A stretch of 55,709 nt of DNA, taken from NCBI GenBank assembly GCA_018269075.1, contig JAFDVJ010000102.1:1-55709 (forward strand), read 5' to 3'. The notes under the pieces were generated by a model. That model did not search any database, was not told where the DNA came from, and saw only the letters and a list, made by a program, of their open reading frames with translations. Within the stretch, counting starts at the first letter, position 1. The number at the start of each line of letters is the position of its first letter. This document shows positions 7,863-16,274 of this stretch, in pieces. A program made the translations under genes and the position numbers. Source of the stretch: Acidobacteriota bacterium (GTDB lineage Bacteria; Acidobacteriota; Blastocatellia; Pyrinomonadales; Pyrinomonadaceae).

Positions 7863-9254
7863 TCAACGTCCGCCTTTCCCGAACAGCACCGTCTTGACGG
7901 TTTCGAAAACGATCACCAGATCGAGCGCGAGGCTCTGATTCTTGATGTAGTAGAGATCGTACTGCAGCTTCTGCCGCGCGTCTTCGACCGACGCGCCGTA
8001 CGGGTATTTGATCTGCGCCCAGCCCGTCAGGCCCGGCGCGACCAGATGCCGGTGCTCGTAGAACGGAATCTCCTCAGCGAGCTGCGCGACGAAATGCGGG
8101 CGCTCGGGCCGCGGGCCGACAAAGCTCATCTCGCCCTTGAGAATGTTCCAGAACTGCGGAATCTCGTCGACGCGAATCTTGCGGATCACGCGCCCGACGC
8201 GCGTCGTCCGGTCGTCGTCGGCCGTCGCCCAGATCGGGACGCCCTCTTTTTCGGCGTCGGTACGCATCGACCGAAACTTGATGACTCTGAAAATCCTGCC
8301 GTTTTTGCCGACGCGCTCCTGCTTGTAAAAGACCGGCCCCTTCGATTCGAGCTTGATCAGCACGGCCGTGACGAGCGCGAGCGGCAGCGACAACAGCAGT
8401 CCGACGAGCGCCAGCCCGCGATGGATCGCCTCGCGAAAAACCGCCTTGATCCGCGTTTCGCGGCCGCGCCCGGCGAAGATCAGCCACGACGGCCGCAGCA
8501 TATCGACGTGGACCTTGCCCGTCACGCGCTCGAAAAACGACGTGCATTCCTCGATGTTGACGTCGCCCGCGAGACTCATTTTTAACAGCGTTTCGGTCGG
8601 GAACGTGCCGCGCCGCTCGCGCACGGCGATGACGATGCGGTCGACCTTTTCCGTTTTGACGATGCCTTCGAGCTCGTCGGTTGTCCCGAGAATGCCGATG
8701 TCGTCGATTTTCGTGTTCGGCTTGAGCCCGTTCTCGGTCACGAAGCCGACGATCCGGTAGCCGGCGTCGCGTCGTTCGAGCACCGCTTCGGCCGTCTCGC
8801 GCGCCGACGGGCCGGTGCCGACGACGAGAATCTTCTCGCCGATCTCCGGGTGGCCGGTCAGATAATGGATCAGAACCCGCCAGCCGAGCAGCAGGACGAG
8901 CACGAGCGGCACCGAGATCACCGACACGCCGCGCCCGATCAGAAGCGGCGGCGCGAAATAAAACAGCAGCGCGAGCAGCGCCCACGCGATGCCCAAAGCC
9001 TGCACGAGCCGCAGCATCAGCTCGCGCCGGTTGGTCATCACCGTGTAATCGTAAAGATCGTAAAAATAAAAGATCAGCGTGCAGACGACGGTCGCGAGCG
9101 TGATCTTCAGCCAGCCGTTATTCTCGTTGAGCTGGTATTCCGAGCCCTCGATGCCGAGCCTCAGGTACAGTGCCAGAATGATGCCGCCGTAAATTATCGC
9201 GGCATCGGCAAACAATAACCCGATCGTGCGGAGGCTGAATTTGTTGGCATTCAT
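7863..9254 (-). CDS. Undecaprenyl-phosphate sugar phosphotransferase (PEP-CTERM-associated, EpsB/WcaJ type)
   Basis: This 463-residue polyprenyl-phosphate hexose-1-phosphate transferase should start the exopolysaccharide repeat unit on the lipid carrier at the inner membrane. It has four N-terminal membrane segments (to about residue 125), a CoA-binding-like Rossmann domain (GEKILVVGTGPSARE) and one further membrane helix near 280. The catalytic bacterial sugar transferase domain follows (FYKQERVGKNGRIFRVIKF, then FVGPRPERP and LVAPGLTGWAQI). Domain order and locus fit the family named 'sugar transferase, PEP-CTERM system associated'. Its start lies 3 nt past the stop of the kinase gene, indicating translational coupling. 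Confidence 0.94.
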   Translation of the reverse strand: MNANKFSLRTIGLLFADAAIIYGGIILALYLRLGIEGSEYQLNENNGWLKITLATVVCTLIFYFYDLYDYTVMTNRRELMLRLVQALGIAWALLALLFYFAPPLLIGRGVSVISVPLVLVLLLGWRVLIHYLTGHPEIGEKILVVGTGPSARETAEAVLERRDAGYRIVGFVTENGLKPNTKIDDIGILGTTDELEGIVKTEKVDRIVIAVRERRGTFPTETLLKMSLAGDVNIEECTSFFERVTGKVHVDMLRPSWLIFAGRGRETRIKAVFREAIHRGLALVGLLLSLPLALVTAVLIKLESKGPVFYKQERVGKNGRIFRVIKFRSMRTDAEKEGVPIWATADDDRTTRVGRVIRKIRVDEIPQFWNILKGEMSFVGPRPERPHFVAQLAEEIPFYEHRHLVAPGLTGWAQIKYPYGASVEDARQKLQYDLYYIKNQSLALDLVIVFETVKTVLFGKGGR

Positions 9255-9257
9255 CGA

Positions 9258-10283
9258 CTAAAATTTCGGCGGCGGCGGCGGCAGATTCTTTTTATAATAG
9301 CCGTAATTGTAATGCGTCTCGTTCAGCACGTCCTCGGATTGATTGAGCACGACGCCCATCATCCGGTCGCGCGGCAGCGATTCGAGGACGCGGTCGATGG
9401 CCGCGTATTTGGTGCGGCCGGCGCGGACCACGAGCATCGCGCCGTCGGCGTGATTGATCAGGATGTTGGCGTCGGTAAAGATCCCGAGCGGCGGCGCGTC
9501 GATGATCACGTAATCGAACAGCTCGCGCGCCTGCCGGAGAATCTCCTTGAACTTCGGCCCGGAAATCAGCTCGGCGACGTCGGTCCGCGCCTCGCCGCCC
9601 GGCAGCAGATGAAGGCCCGCCGGTTCGAGCCGGATGACCGAATCGGCCAGGCTGGCGCGGCCGGCGAGAATGTCCGACAATCCTTTGTCGGTCTCGATCC
9701 CGAGATAATCGGTCAGACTCGGCATCCGCAGGTCGCTGTCGATGATCAGGCATTTGACGCCGTCGGTCTGCGCGAGCAGCCACGACAGGTTGAGCGCGGT
9801 GATCGTCTTGCCCTCGCTCGGGTTGATGCTCGCGACGACGATCGACTGCAGCTTCTGGCGCTGGCTTTTATGGAGAATCTGCGTCCGCAGACTCCGGTAT
9901 TCTTCGCAGTACGTCGAGTACGGCTGCGTGATCGCGACCAGTCGTGGTTCGACGCGCTCCGCCTCGACCGTCCACGCGGTAAATTCCGGCAGACGGTTTT
10001 CGGCGACGCGCGTCGTTCCAACAGCGTTCAAAGTTGCCCCGGCAGTGATTTCAGATAAAGAGTCAGGGAGTGCCGTCCCGACCAGTGCATCTGACTGCCC
10101 ATTGAACGCCAAGCTCGGTGTTCCGATCTTGAAGCTTTCGTCGGCAAACATTTCCGGCGGCGTGGTGCGCTTGGGCGCGCCGCGCTCGACGCGCTCGAAC
10201 GGAACGACCGTTCCCTTCGGCGCTTCTTCCGCTTCGTTTGCCTGTTCCTGCTGTCGTTTCTGTAATGCTTTAAGAATACTCAT
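9258..10283 (-). CDS. Cytoplasmic BY-kinase-type tyrosine kinase of the exopolysaccharide locus (CpsD-like)
   Basis: The 341-residue protein is a stand-alone kinase half of Wzc. It has a P-loop ASINPSEGKT (K159), Walker A' CLIIDSDLRMPSL and Walker B VIIDAPPLG. The Tyr-rich tail (THYNYGYYKK) is the usual autophosphorylation cluster. No membrane helices are present; the Wzz-like protein of the same operon would supply them. Such kinases control polymer length and export by cycling phosphorylation. The first residue of the P-loop core is Pro-Ser-Glu where many members have a Gly-rich loop. Residues about 50-92 use codons unlike the rest of the gene. It belongs to the PEP-CTERM-associated kinase type by context. 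Confidence 0.92.
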   Translation of the reverse strand: MSILKALQKRQQEQANEAEEAPKGTVVPFERVERGAPKRTTPPEMFADESFKIGTPSLAFNGQSDALVGTALPDSLSEITAGATLNAVGTTRVAENRLPEFTAWTVEAERVEPRLVAITQPYSTYCEEYRSLRTQILHKSQRQKLQSIVVASINPSEGKTITALNLSWLLAQTDGVKCLIIDSDLRMPSLTDYLGIETDKGLSDILAGRASLADSVIRLEPAGLHLLPGGEARTDVAELISGPKFKEILRQARELFDYVIIDAPPLGIFTDANILINHADGAMLVVRAGRTKYAAIDRVLESLPRDRMMGVVLNQSEDVLNETHYNYGYYKKNLPPPPPKF

Positions 10284-10307
10284 ACGATTGGTTCTGCAGA
10301 CTTTAGA

Positions 10308-10396
10308 CTTTTTTAGTCTTAAGTCTTAAGTCTTGAGTCTTGAGTCTTGAGTCTTAATTTTTCGACTTAAGACTCAGGACCTAAGACTCAAGACTC
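10308..10396. repeat. Heptanucleotide arrays (AGTCTTR)n in inverted orientation
   Basis: AGTCTTA/AGTCTTG units (to about 10357) face an inverted set of AAGACTC-type units (10366-10395), so the RNA would fold as a long hairpin. It lies between the kinase start and the ATPase stop, inside an otherwise tight operon. Confidence 0.85.
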
Positions 10397-10417
10397 CGGT
10401 CTCAATTCCCGCATCTC

Positions 10418-11485
10418 TCAATAAAACCCGCCCACTTCCTCGATTTCCAGACTGATGTCGTCGTCCAGATCGTCGAACGGCGATTTCTGGATGTGCGGGT
10501 TGACGCTTCCGTTGCCGTTCGTGCCGTTGGTCAGCGGCGTTTCCGTTTTGAACATCGGTTTCGGTCTTTCGGCCTTCGCCTGGTTGTTCCATAATTCCTC
10601 GCGCGCTTCGGCCGTCAAAACGCGGGCCGAGCCGACGTTTTCGACCGCCTTGTCGTTCGTCAGCAGCGCTTCGCGGCGCGGCAGCAGGTCGAGATTGTCG
10701 GCGACTTCCTCGATCAGCTGGCGGCCGATGATCTGTTCGCCGGCCGCGTAGGCCGCGAGCATCGCGTTGTCGCACAGATTGTTGATCTGGCGCGGAATGC
10801 CTTCCGAGCATTGAAAGATGAAATCGATCGCGCCCGGCGTGAAGATGTTCGGCTGATCCGAGCCGCCGATCAGCAGCCGCTCGGTAATATAGCGCTCGAC
10901 CTCGTCGACGTTCGGCAGGGCGTGCATCTTGCAGCGCAGCGCGACGCGCTGTTTGAGCTGCCGCAGATTCGGCTGGTTGAGCTTTTCGCGGAGCTCGGGC
11001 TGGCCGGTCAGAACGATCTGCAGATGCTTGGCGTTGTCCGATTCGAAATTCATCAGCAGGCGGATCTCTTCGAGCACGTAATCCGACAGCTCGTGCGCCT
11101 CGTCGATGATCAGGACGGTCCGCAGGCCGCGCCGGTGACGCTCTTCCAAAACCCGGCTCATCACCTGCAGCAGCTCGGCCTTGTTCGTCCAGTCCTTGAT
11201 GTTGAGCATCTGCGTGACGTGGTGATAAAACTCGTCGATCGAGAGCCGCGGGTTGAAAACATAGGCCGCGAGCACCGAAGAATCGAGCCGCCGCAGGATC
11301 CACCGGAGCGCCGTCGTCTTGCCGGTGCCGACCTCGCCCGTCAGCACGATCAGGCCCTTCGCGTTTTCCAAACCGTAATAAAGGCTCGCCAGCACTTCGT
11401 TATAACTCGGCGTAAAAACGATGAAGCGCGGGTCGGGCGTCAGCGTGAAAGGCGTATCCTCTAATCCGAAAAATTCTCTGTACAT
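10418..11485 (-). CDS. ExeA-like AAA ATPase of the PEP-CTERM/exopolysaccharide locus
   Basis: The 355-residue protein begins MYREFFGLEDTPF, the hallmark start of ExeA-related ATPases. It has Walker A GEVGTGKTT (residues about 50-58), Walker B TVLIIDEAHEL and sensor-type motif IVLTGQPELREKL. A winged C-terminal region and an acidic, Gly/Asn-rich tail follow. ExeA relatives drive assembly in type II secretion, and a distinct subfamily is confined to exosortase/exopolysaccharide loci. Its exact job there is not established. The ribosome binding site GGAGAAAG precedes the ATG. It is co-directional with all neighbours of the operon. Confidence 0.93.
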   Translation of the reverse strand: MYREFFGLEDTPFTLTPDPRFIVFTPSYNEVLASLYYGLENAKGLIVLTGEVGTGKTTALRWILRRLDSSVLAAYVFNPRLSIDEFYHHVTQMLNIKDWTNKAELLQVMSRVLEERHRRGLRTVLIIDEAHELSDYVLEEIRLLMNFESDNAKHLQIVLTGQPELREKLNQPNLRQLKQRVALRCKMHALPNVDEVERYITERLLIGGSDQPNIFTPGAIDFIFQCSEGIPRQINNLCDNAMLAAYAAGEQIIGRQLIEEVADNLDLLPRREALLTNDKAVENVGSARVLTAEAREELWNNQAKAERPKPMFKTETPLTNGTNGNGSVNPHIQKSPFDDLDDDISLEIEEVGGFY

Positions 11486-11532
11486 ATCTTTCTCCGAAAG
11501 AATCTCAAGTCCGTATTTCGAAATTCCGGCTC

Positions 11533-11566
11533 AAATCCGAAATCCGAAATCCGAAATCCGAAATCC
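11533..11566. repeat. Heptanucleotide tandem array (CCGAAAT)n
   Basis: Four to five CCGAAAT units end in CCCTA, where CTA is the complement of the stop codon of the chain-length gene at 11567. Confidence 0.88.
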
Positions 11567-13225
11567 CTATGAAACCATTCGTTCAAAAATCTTCGTCGCC
11601 TGCAGCACCATCGCGATCAGCGGGATCGCGCCGAGCGCGGCGATCACCCCGGCCGTCACGCGCAGCCAGTGCGAGCGCTTGAGCCAGACCTTCTCGTCGT
11701 GCGAGAGCAGCGGCGGAACCGACGCGAGCACCGGCAGGCCGGTGTAATGCTTGGCGTCCTCGATGTTCTGAATCTTGAAAACCCGCGGCAGCTCGAAGAC
11801 CGCCGCCAGGAAAAGACCGATCGCGAGACCGATCGCGCCGCCGAGGCCGGTCAGCAGCGCGCGTTTCGGCGCGACCGGCGATTCCGGCAGATTGGCCGGG
11901 TCCTGAACGCGGATCGTCTCGCCCTGCGCGTTCGATTCGCGGTTGACCTGCAGGCTCGCGTCGTTGATCTTCTTCGAAAGATCGTCGTATTTCTGCTTGG
12001 CCGACTGGTACTGCGAGTTGACGCTTTCGAGCGCGACCTTGACGTTCGGGATCGTGTTGATCTTCGCTTCGATGCCCGAAATCTGGACGGCGTTCTGCTG
12101 GAGCTCCTGATCCTTATACTGGAGCTGCTGATCGATCTGGCCGATCTGGCTCTGAATCCGCTGATTTTCGAGCTCGAGATTCTTTTTCTGGAGCTCGGCC
12201 TTGCGGCCGCTCGACTGGCTCGCGATCTGGACGCGCTTGTCGGTGTTCTTGCGGAGATTTTCGAGCTCCTCGTTGACGCGCGCGATCTCGTCCTTCTTAG
12301 AGACCACGTCCGGGTGTTTTTCCTTGAAGACCTTTAAGAGCTTGTCGAGCTGCGCGGTCAGCTCGGCGCGTTTTTTGATGAGCTCGGCGTAGGCCGGCGT
12401 GTCCTCGATCTGGCCGGCCTGCCGCGCGACGTCCTGCGTTTCCTTTTCGCCGTAATCCTCGATCAGCCGCATCTGCCGGTTGTTCGACGCGATCTGGTCG
12501 TTGAGCCGGCCCTTCTCGGCGCTCAGCGTTTCCTTTTCCTTCGTGATGCTGTCCTCGCGCTTGCGGAGGCCGTCGAGCTGGGCGATCAGGCCCTGTCCCG
12601 ATTCGGGCAGCGTCTCGACGTTCTGCATCATAATCTTGAGCCGCTCGCTCTCGATCTGGTTGAGCTCGTTCTTCGCGTTTTCGAGCTCGCGCTGCAGAAA
12701 GTCGCGGGTATTTTCGGCCGTTTTGGTCGAGGCGAGCACCTGCGCGTTGACGTATTTCGCGGCCAGCTCGGCCGTCACGTTGCGCGTCGCGTCCGGCTTG
12801 CGGTCGCGGTAGCTGATCCGAAAGGCGGCGAGTTTTTCGTTGTCGCTCTTTTCGACCTCGACGACGATGTTTTTGCGCATCTTGTCGACGATCAGCGCCA
12901 TATCCATCCCGGCGTTGCGCTCGAGTTCGAAAAGATTGTATTTCGTGATCATCGGTTCGAGCGACGACCGCGACAGAATCTCCTGGTTGATCGTCTGCAG
13001 GCGCTGCGAGAGATCCTCGTCCGAAAGCGGCTTGACGACGATGTCCGAGATCTGCGGCGGATTGACCGTCAAAAGCGTTTTCGATTCGTAAACGCTCGGC
13101 AGTTTGTAAACGACATAGCCGATCGCCGCCGTCATCGTCAGCACGGGCAAAAGGATGAACCATTTGCGCCGCTTGAGCATCCGGATAAATTCGCCCGCCG
13201 TTCTTTGTCTGAATTCAACACTCAT
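11567..13225 (-). CDS. Wzz-like polysaccharide chain-length determinant (PEP-CTERM-associated)
   Basis: The 552-residue inner-membrane protein has a first membrane helix near residues 17-36 (WFILLPVLTMTAAIGYVVY), the Wzz domain and a long periplasmic coiled coil. The coiled coil runs roughly from 160 to 420 and is rich in Glu, Gln, Lys and Leu heptads. Membrane segments near 455-475 (GLGGAIGLAIGLFLAAVF) and near the C-terminus follow. This family oligomerises to set the length of exopolysaccharide and recruits the tyrosine kinase. AGGAAAG lies before the ATG. It starts 18 nt after the stop of the 59-residue micro-protein, in the same operon. Confidence 0.93.
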   Translation of the reverse strand: MSVEFRQRTAGEFIRMLKRRKWFILLPVLTMTAAIGYVVYKLPSVYESKTLLTVNPPQISDIVVKPLSDEDLSQRLQTINQEILSRSSLEPMITKYNLFELERNAGMDMALIVDKMRKNIVVEVEKSDNEKLAAFRISYRDRKPDATRNVTAELAAKYVNAQVLASTKTAENTRDFLQRELENAKNELNQIESERLKIMMQNVETLPESGQGLIAQLDGLRKREDSITKEKETLSAEKGRLNDQIASNNRQMRLIEDYGEKETQDVARQAGQIEDTPAYAELIKKRAELTAQLDKLLKVFKEKHPDVVSKKDEIARVNEELENLRKNTDKRVQIASQSSGRKAELQKKNLELENQRIQSQIGQIDQQLQYKDQELQQNAVQISGIEAKINTIPNVKVALESVNSQYQSAKQKYDDLSKKINDASLQVNRESNAQGETIRVQDPANLPESPVAPKRALLTGLGGAIGLAIGLFLAAVFELPRVFKIQNIEDAKHYTGLPVLASVPPLLSHDEKVWLKRSHWLRVTAGVIAALGAIPLIAMVLQATKIFERMVS

Positions 13226-13243
13226 CTTCTTTCCTGTAATCCG

Positions 13244-13423
13244 TTAATGCGGCTTCGTAATATGCTGCATTTCGCGTTCGAGACGCTTTGCGCCGCGCTG
13301 CATAAACCGCCGCAGGACGACGGTCAAAACGACCAGTCCGACTCCGAAAATCAACACTCCGAGCGATTCGGGAACGAACCCGAGAATCGAAATCCGGCCG
13401 ATAAAATCAAATAGTAAAAACAT
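13244..13423 (-). CDS. 59-residue membrane micro-protein with PEP-CTERM-like end
   Basis: This small gene is easy to miss. ATG is at 13423 and TAA at 13244, with AAGGAAG 4 nt before the ATG. It fits exactly between the prsT-like stop (13441) and the wzz-like start (13225), with 17- and 18-nt gaps. The product starts MFLLFDFIGRISILG. Then come FVPES, a 17-residue hydrophobic stretch (LGVLIFGVGLVVLTVVL) and the basic RRFMQRGAKR. The order Pro-Glu motif, membrane helix, Arg cluster is that of a PEP-CTERM sorting signal, with Ser for the second Pro. Unlike normal substrates it has no separate signal peptide or ectodomain, and 16-18 residues follow the arginines. It may be a degenerate exosortase substrate or a small subunit of the polymer export complex. 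Confidence 0.82.
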   Translation of the reverse strand: MFLLFDFIGRISILGFVPESLGVLIFGVGLVVLTVVLRRFMQRGAKRLEREMQHITKPH

Positions 13424-13440
13424 TTCGCTTCCTTAAATCC

Positions 13441-15825
13441 CTAAAGACTCGCCAGCAGCGTCCGCGCTTCCTGCGCCTCTTTCGGGCTCAGGCTCTGCTC
13501 GTTCGCGAGCGAGGTCTCGACCTCGCGGCGCGCCGACGATTTGTCGCCCGCCGAAGCGAGCGCCGTTCCCAAACGCAGCCGGTACGACGGGTTCGGCTTC
13601 ATCCCCGTCCGTTTCGCGTCCGACTCGTCGAGCGCGACCGCTTTTTTCAACTGTTCGACGGCCGGCGAATAAAGGCCCTTCTTGAAAAAGACCCAGCCGA
13701 GCGTGTCGTAATAACCGGCGACGTTCGAATGCCGGTTGACCGCGCCCTGCGCGAGCCGGAGCGCCTCGTCGAGATTGCCCTGCCCGCCGTCGGCGATGAG
13801 CCACGCCAGATTGTTGGCGGCGATCGGCGTTTCGGGCGCGATGTCGAGCGCCTTGCGGTAATCCTTTTCGGCGTCGGCGACGTTCCCGCGCGCTTCTTCG
13901 AGCATTCCGAGCAAGGTGTAAAGCGTCGCCGACGGCTTCTTCTCGATCGCTTTCTTATACTGCTCGATCGCCTCGTCGGTCTGGTTCCGGGCGATCAGGA
14001 GCGCCGCGTAGCTCGAATACGCGGGCATATAATTTTCGTCCGCGTCCATCGACTTCTGGAGCTCGGCCTCGGCCGCCTCCGGGTTCTTTTCGGCCAGAAA
14101 CGTGTCGGCCTTCAGATAATGCAGCGCGGCCGCCAGATCTTTGCGGTCGGCGTTTTTGACGAGCGCGTCGTCGAGCCGCGCGTGCGACCGGTCAAACTGC
14201 TTCTGGCGGTTCATCAGATCGATGACGCCGCTCAGCGCGTCGAAATTCCGGGCGTCGGCGGCGAGCGCGTTTTCGTAGAGCTTGAGCGCCTCGGCCGGGT
14301 TCTTTTCGGCGACGAACGCTTTCGCGAGATTGACCATCGCGCCGGCCGATTTCGGCGAGCTGTTCAAAACTTCCTGCAGATCGGCCTTCGCTTCGGCGAG
14401 CTTGCCGAGCTGCAGACCGGCGAGGCCGCGCGCCGACAGCGCCCGCACGCGGAGCTCGGCGATCTCCTGCGCCATCGTGCCGGCATCGGCGACGATGCCC
14501 TTCGACGTTTCGTAAAGATCGTTCGCGAGCCGGTAGGCCGCGTCGGCGTTGCCGTCGGCAAAGGCCGCCTGAACCTTCAACAGCCGCGTCTTCAGATAAT
14601 TCGGATGATATTTTTCGAGATCGCCGATAAAGGCGCGCGCCTGATCGGTCTGGCCGAGCGCGAGCCGCGCCTCGGTCATAAAAAAGAGCGCGTCGCGGTG
14701 GCTCGGCTGTTTTTTCAGGATTTCCTCGAGATCCCTGACGGCGTCGTCGGCGCGGTTGTTCTGGAGGTTCAGACGGGCGCGCAGGAGCAGCGCCTGCGAG
14801 TCCTTGTCGTTGATCTTCAGGAGCGCGTCGATCTGTTCGGTGACTTTCGCCGTTTCTTTCTGGTCGAGATAGATTTCGCCGAGCCGGTAGCGGGCGCGGA
14901 CGTATTCGGGCGTTTCCGTCAGAATTTGATTAAAGATCGCGACCGCCTCGTCGCGGCGGCCGACCTGAACGTAAAAATTGGCGAGCTCGGTCCGCGCTTC
15001 GGGGCTGTTTTCCTGCACCTGGACGAGCTCCTTGTAGGCCGCTTCGGCCTTGTCGAACTGTTTCTGCCCGACGTAGAATTCGGCCAGCGCCTCGCGCGCG
15101 TCGTAATCCTTCGGATCGACCTCGGTCGCCTTCTTAAACTGCGCTTCGGCCTCGTTCGCCCGCGCCGCGAAGCCCAGAAAACGGCCGTATTCGATATAGC
15201 CGAGTGCGCGGCCCGGATTGACGGCGACCGCCTTCTGCAGCGTCGTCTCGGCCTCTTTGGCCTTGTTGACCCGCATATAAAAGCGCGCCAGCGAAAGATA
15301 AGATTCGGTGCGGGTCGGGTCGATCGCGATCGCCTGATTGAGCACGTCGACGACTTCTTTTTCCGGTTTGCCCTCGGCGGCGAGCAGCGAGGCCTTCAAA
15401 ACGTGGCCCTCGATGAAATTCGCGTCGCGCGCGAAAATCTCTTCGAGCAGCTTTTCGGTTTCGGCCGTCAGCGGCGGCTGCATCAGCAGATAGTAATTGC
15501 CGAGCTTGGTCTTGGCTTCGAGATTTTCCGGCGCGAGCTCGGTCGCCCGGCGCAGTTCTTCGAGCGCATCGTTGAACTGGCCGAGATTTTCGAACGCGCG
15601 GGCGAGGCCCCAGTGCGCGGCGGCCGAATCGCGGTCGATGTCGACGGCGGCGCGAAACTCCATCGCGGCTTCCTGAAATTTGCGCTTGTGCAGAAATTCT
15701 TCGCCGCGCGTAATATGTTTGTCTTTGGAGCCGCCGCACGAGACGGCGAAAATGGCGAGCAAACCGCACAGGGCGATTCGTGACAGAAAATTAAGTTTAA
15801 AAAACGGGCACTCTCGTAAATTCAT
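13441..15825 (-). CDS. prsT: PEP-CTERM system TPR-repeat lipoprotein (PrsT-like)
   Basis: The 794-residue protein starts at the ATG at 15825, because residues 1-30 then form a lipoprotein signal (GLLAIFAVSC, lipid Cys at about 30). The open frame extends to 16107, but the extra residues lack any signal character. The rest is about 20 tetratricopeptide repeats, with patterns such as AAAHWGLARAFENLGQFNDA and YYDTLGWVFFKKGLYSPAVE. PrsT proteins are tethered TPR scaffolds in exosortase-linked exopolysaccharide loci. It is the first gene of the operon that continues with the micro-protein and the wzz-like gene. Confidence 0.9.
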   Translation of the reverse strand: MNLRECPFFKLNFLSRIALCGLLAIFAVSCGGSKDKHITRGEEFLHKRKFQEAAMEFRAAVDIDRDSAAAHWGLARAFENLGQFNDALEELRRATELAPENLEAKTKLGNYYLLMQPPLTAETEKLLEEIFARDANFIEGHVLKASLLAAEGKPEKEVVDVLNQAIAIDPTRTESYLSLARFYMRVNKAKEAETTLQKAVAVNPGRALGYIEYGRFLGFAARANEAEAQFKKATEVDPKDYDAREALAEFYVGQKQFDKAEAAYKELVQVQENSPEARTELANFYVQVGRRDEAVAIFNQILTETPEYVRARYRLGEIYLDQKETAKVTEQIDALLKINDKDSQALLLRARLNLQNNRADDAVRDLEEILKKQPSHRDALFFMTEARLALGQTDQARAFIGDLEKYHPNYLKTRLLKVQAAFADGNADAAYRLANDLYETSKGIVADAGTMAQEIAELRVRALSARGLAGLQLGKLAEAKADLQEVLNSSPKSAGAMVNLAKAFVAEKNPAEALKLYENALAADARNFDALSGVIDLMNRQKQFDRSHARLDDALVKNADRKDLAAALHYLKADTFLAEKNPEAAEAELQKSMDADENYMPAYSSYAALLIARNQTDEAIEQYKKAIEKKPSATLYTLLGMLEEARGNVADAEKDYRKALDIAPETPIAANNLAWLIADGGQGNLDEALRLAQGAVNRHSNVAGYYDTLGWVFFKKGLYSPAVEQLKKAVALDESDAKRTGMKPNPSYRLRLGTALASAGDKSSARREVETSLANEQSLSPKEAQEARTLLASL

Positions 15826-16221
15826 TTTCTTCAGAAGACACCTTTCCCGAAAAAATTTCGAGCCTCGCGTCCGACCGCCGGGCACTGGCCGTCGAACTTT
15901 CTCGATCGTTTCTCCGAAAAGGGGCAAACTTTTCGGAAAAATTTCGGTAAAAACTTCGGTTTTCAATTTGACCGGTTTTTTTAGCCGGCATTGAAGAAAA
16001 AAGTCCAATCGACCCGAAATTTCAGAAAAAATTGCGGTTTCGGCCCCTGAACGGCGAAACCGGCACAGGAAAATGCCGCGTTCGCACACAACGGAAACCG
16101 AATTCAACCTTCAAATTTTCGGGGTCAAGCGAAAGAATAGCACAGAATCGGGGAATTACAAAGAAAGTCGGCGACCGGCGCGGAAGCGTTTTGCCGGCGG
16201 GCGTGAAGCGTTCGAAGGCGT
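15826..16221. other. Intergenic leader region of the exopolysaccharide operon
   Basis: About 400 bp between the prsT-like start and the receptor's terminator hold no convincing gene. It is AT-richer than the flanks, with several runs of A or T near 15970-16030. It should contain the operon promoter, but I cannot pick -35 and -10 boxes with confidence and I see no recognisable riboswitch. Confidence 0.4.
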
Positions 16222-16262
16222 CGCAAAGAACCGGCCTTTCCCGAAACGGCCGGTTCTTTGCG
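16222..16262 (-). terminator. Strong hairpin after the TonB-dependent receptor gene
   Basis: A perfect 15-bp inverted repeat, CGCAAAGAACCGGCC and its complement, encloses an 11-nt loop 13 nt beyond the receptor stop codon. No long T run follows, so termination strength is uncertain. Confidence 0.6.
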
Positions 16263-16274
16263 AAACGGCGTTCG

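Noticed and set aside
5916..8585. 889-residue plus-strand open frame across three minus-strand genes
   Set aside because: It spans gene boundaries and heptamer arrays, which real genes avoid here, and shows antisense composition.
13205..13414. 69-residue plus-strand frame in the prsT-wzz gap
   Set aside because: It is the antisense of the better supported minus-strand micro-protein, lacks a ribosome binding site and opposes the operon.
15826..16107. 94-residue N-terminal extension of the TPR lipoprotein
   Set aside because: The internal ATG at 15825 gives a proper lipoprotein signal directly at the N-terminus; the extension has no signal character.
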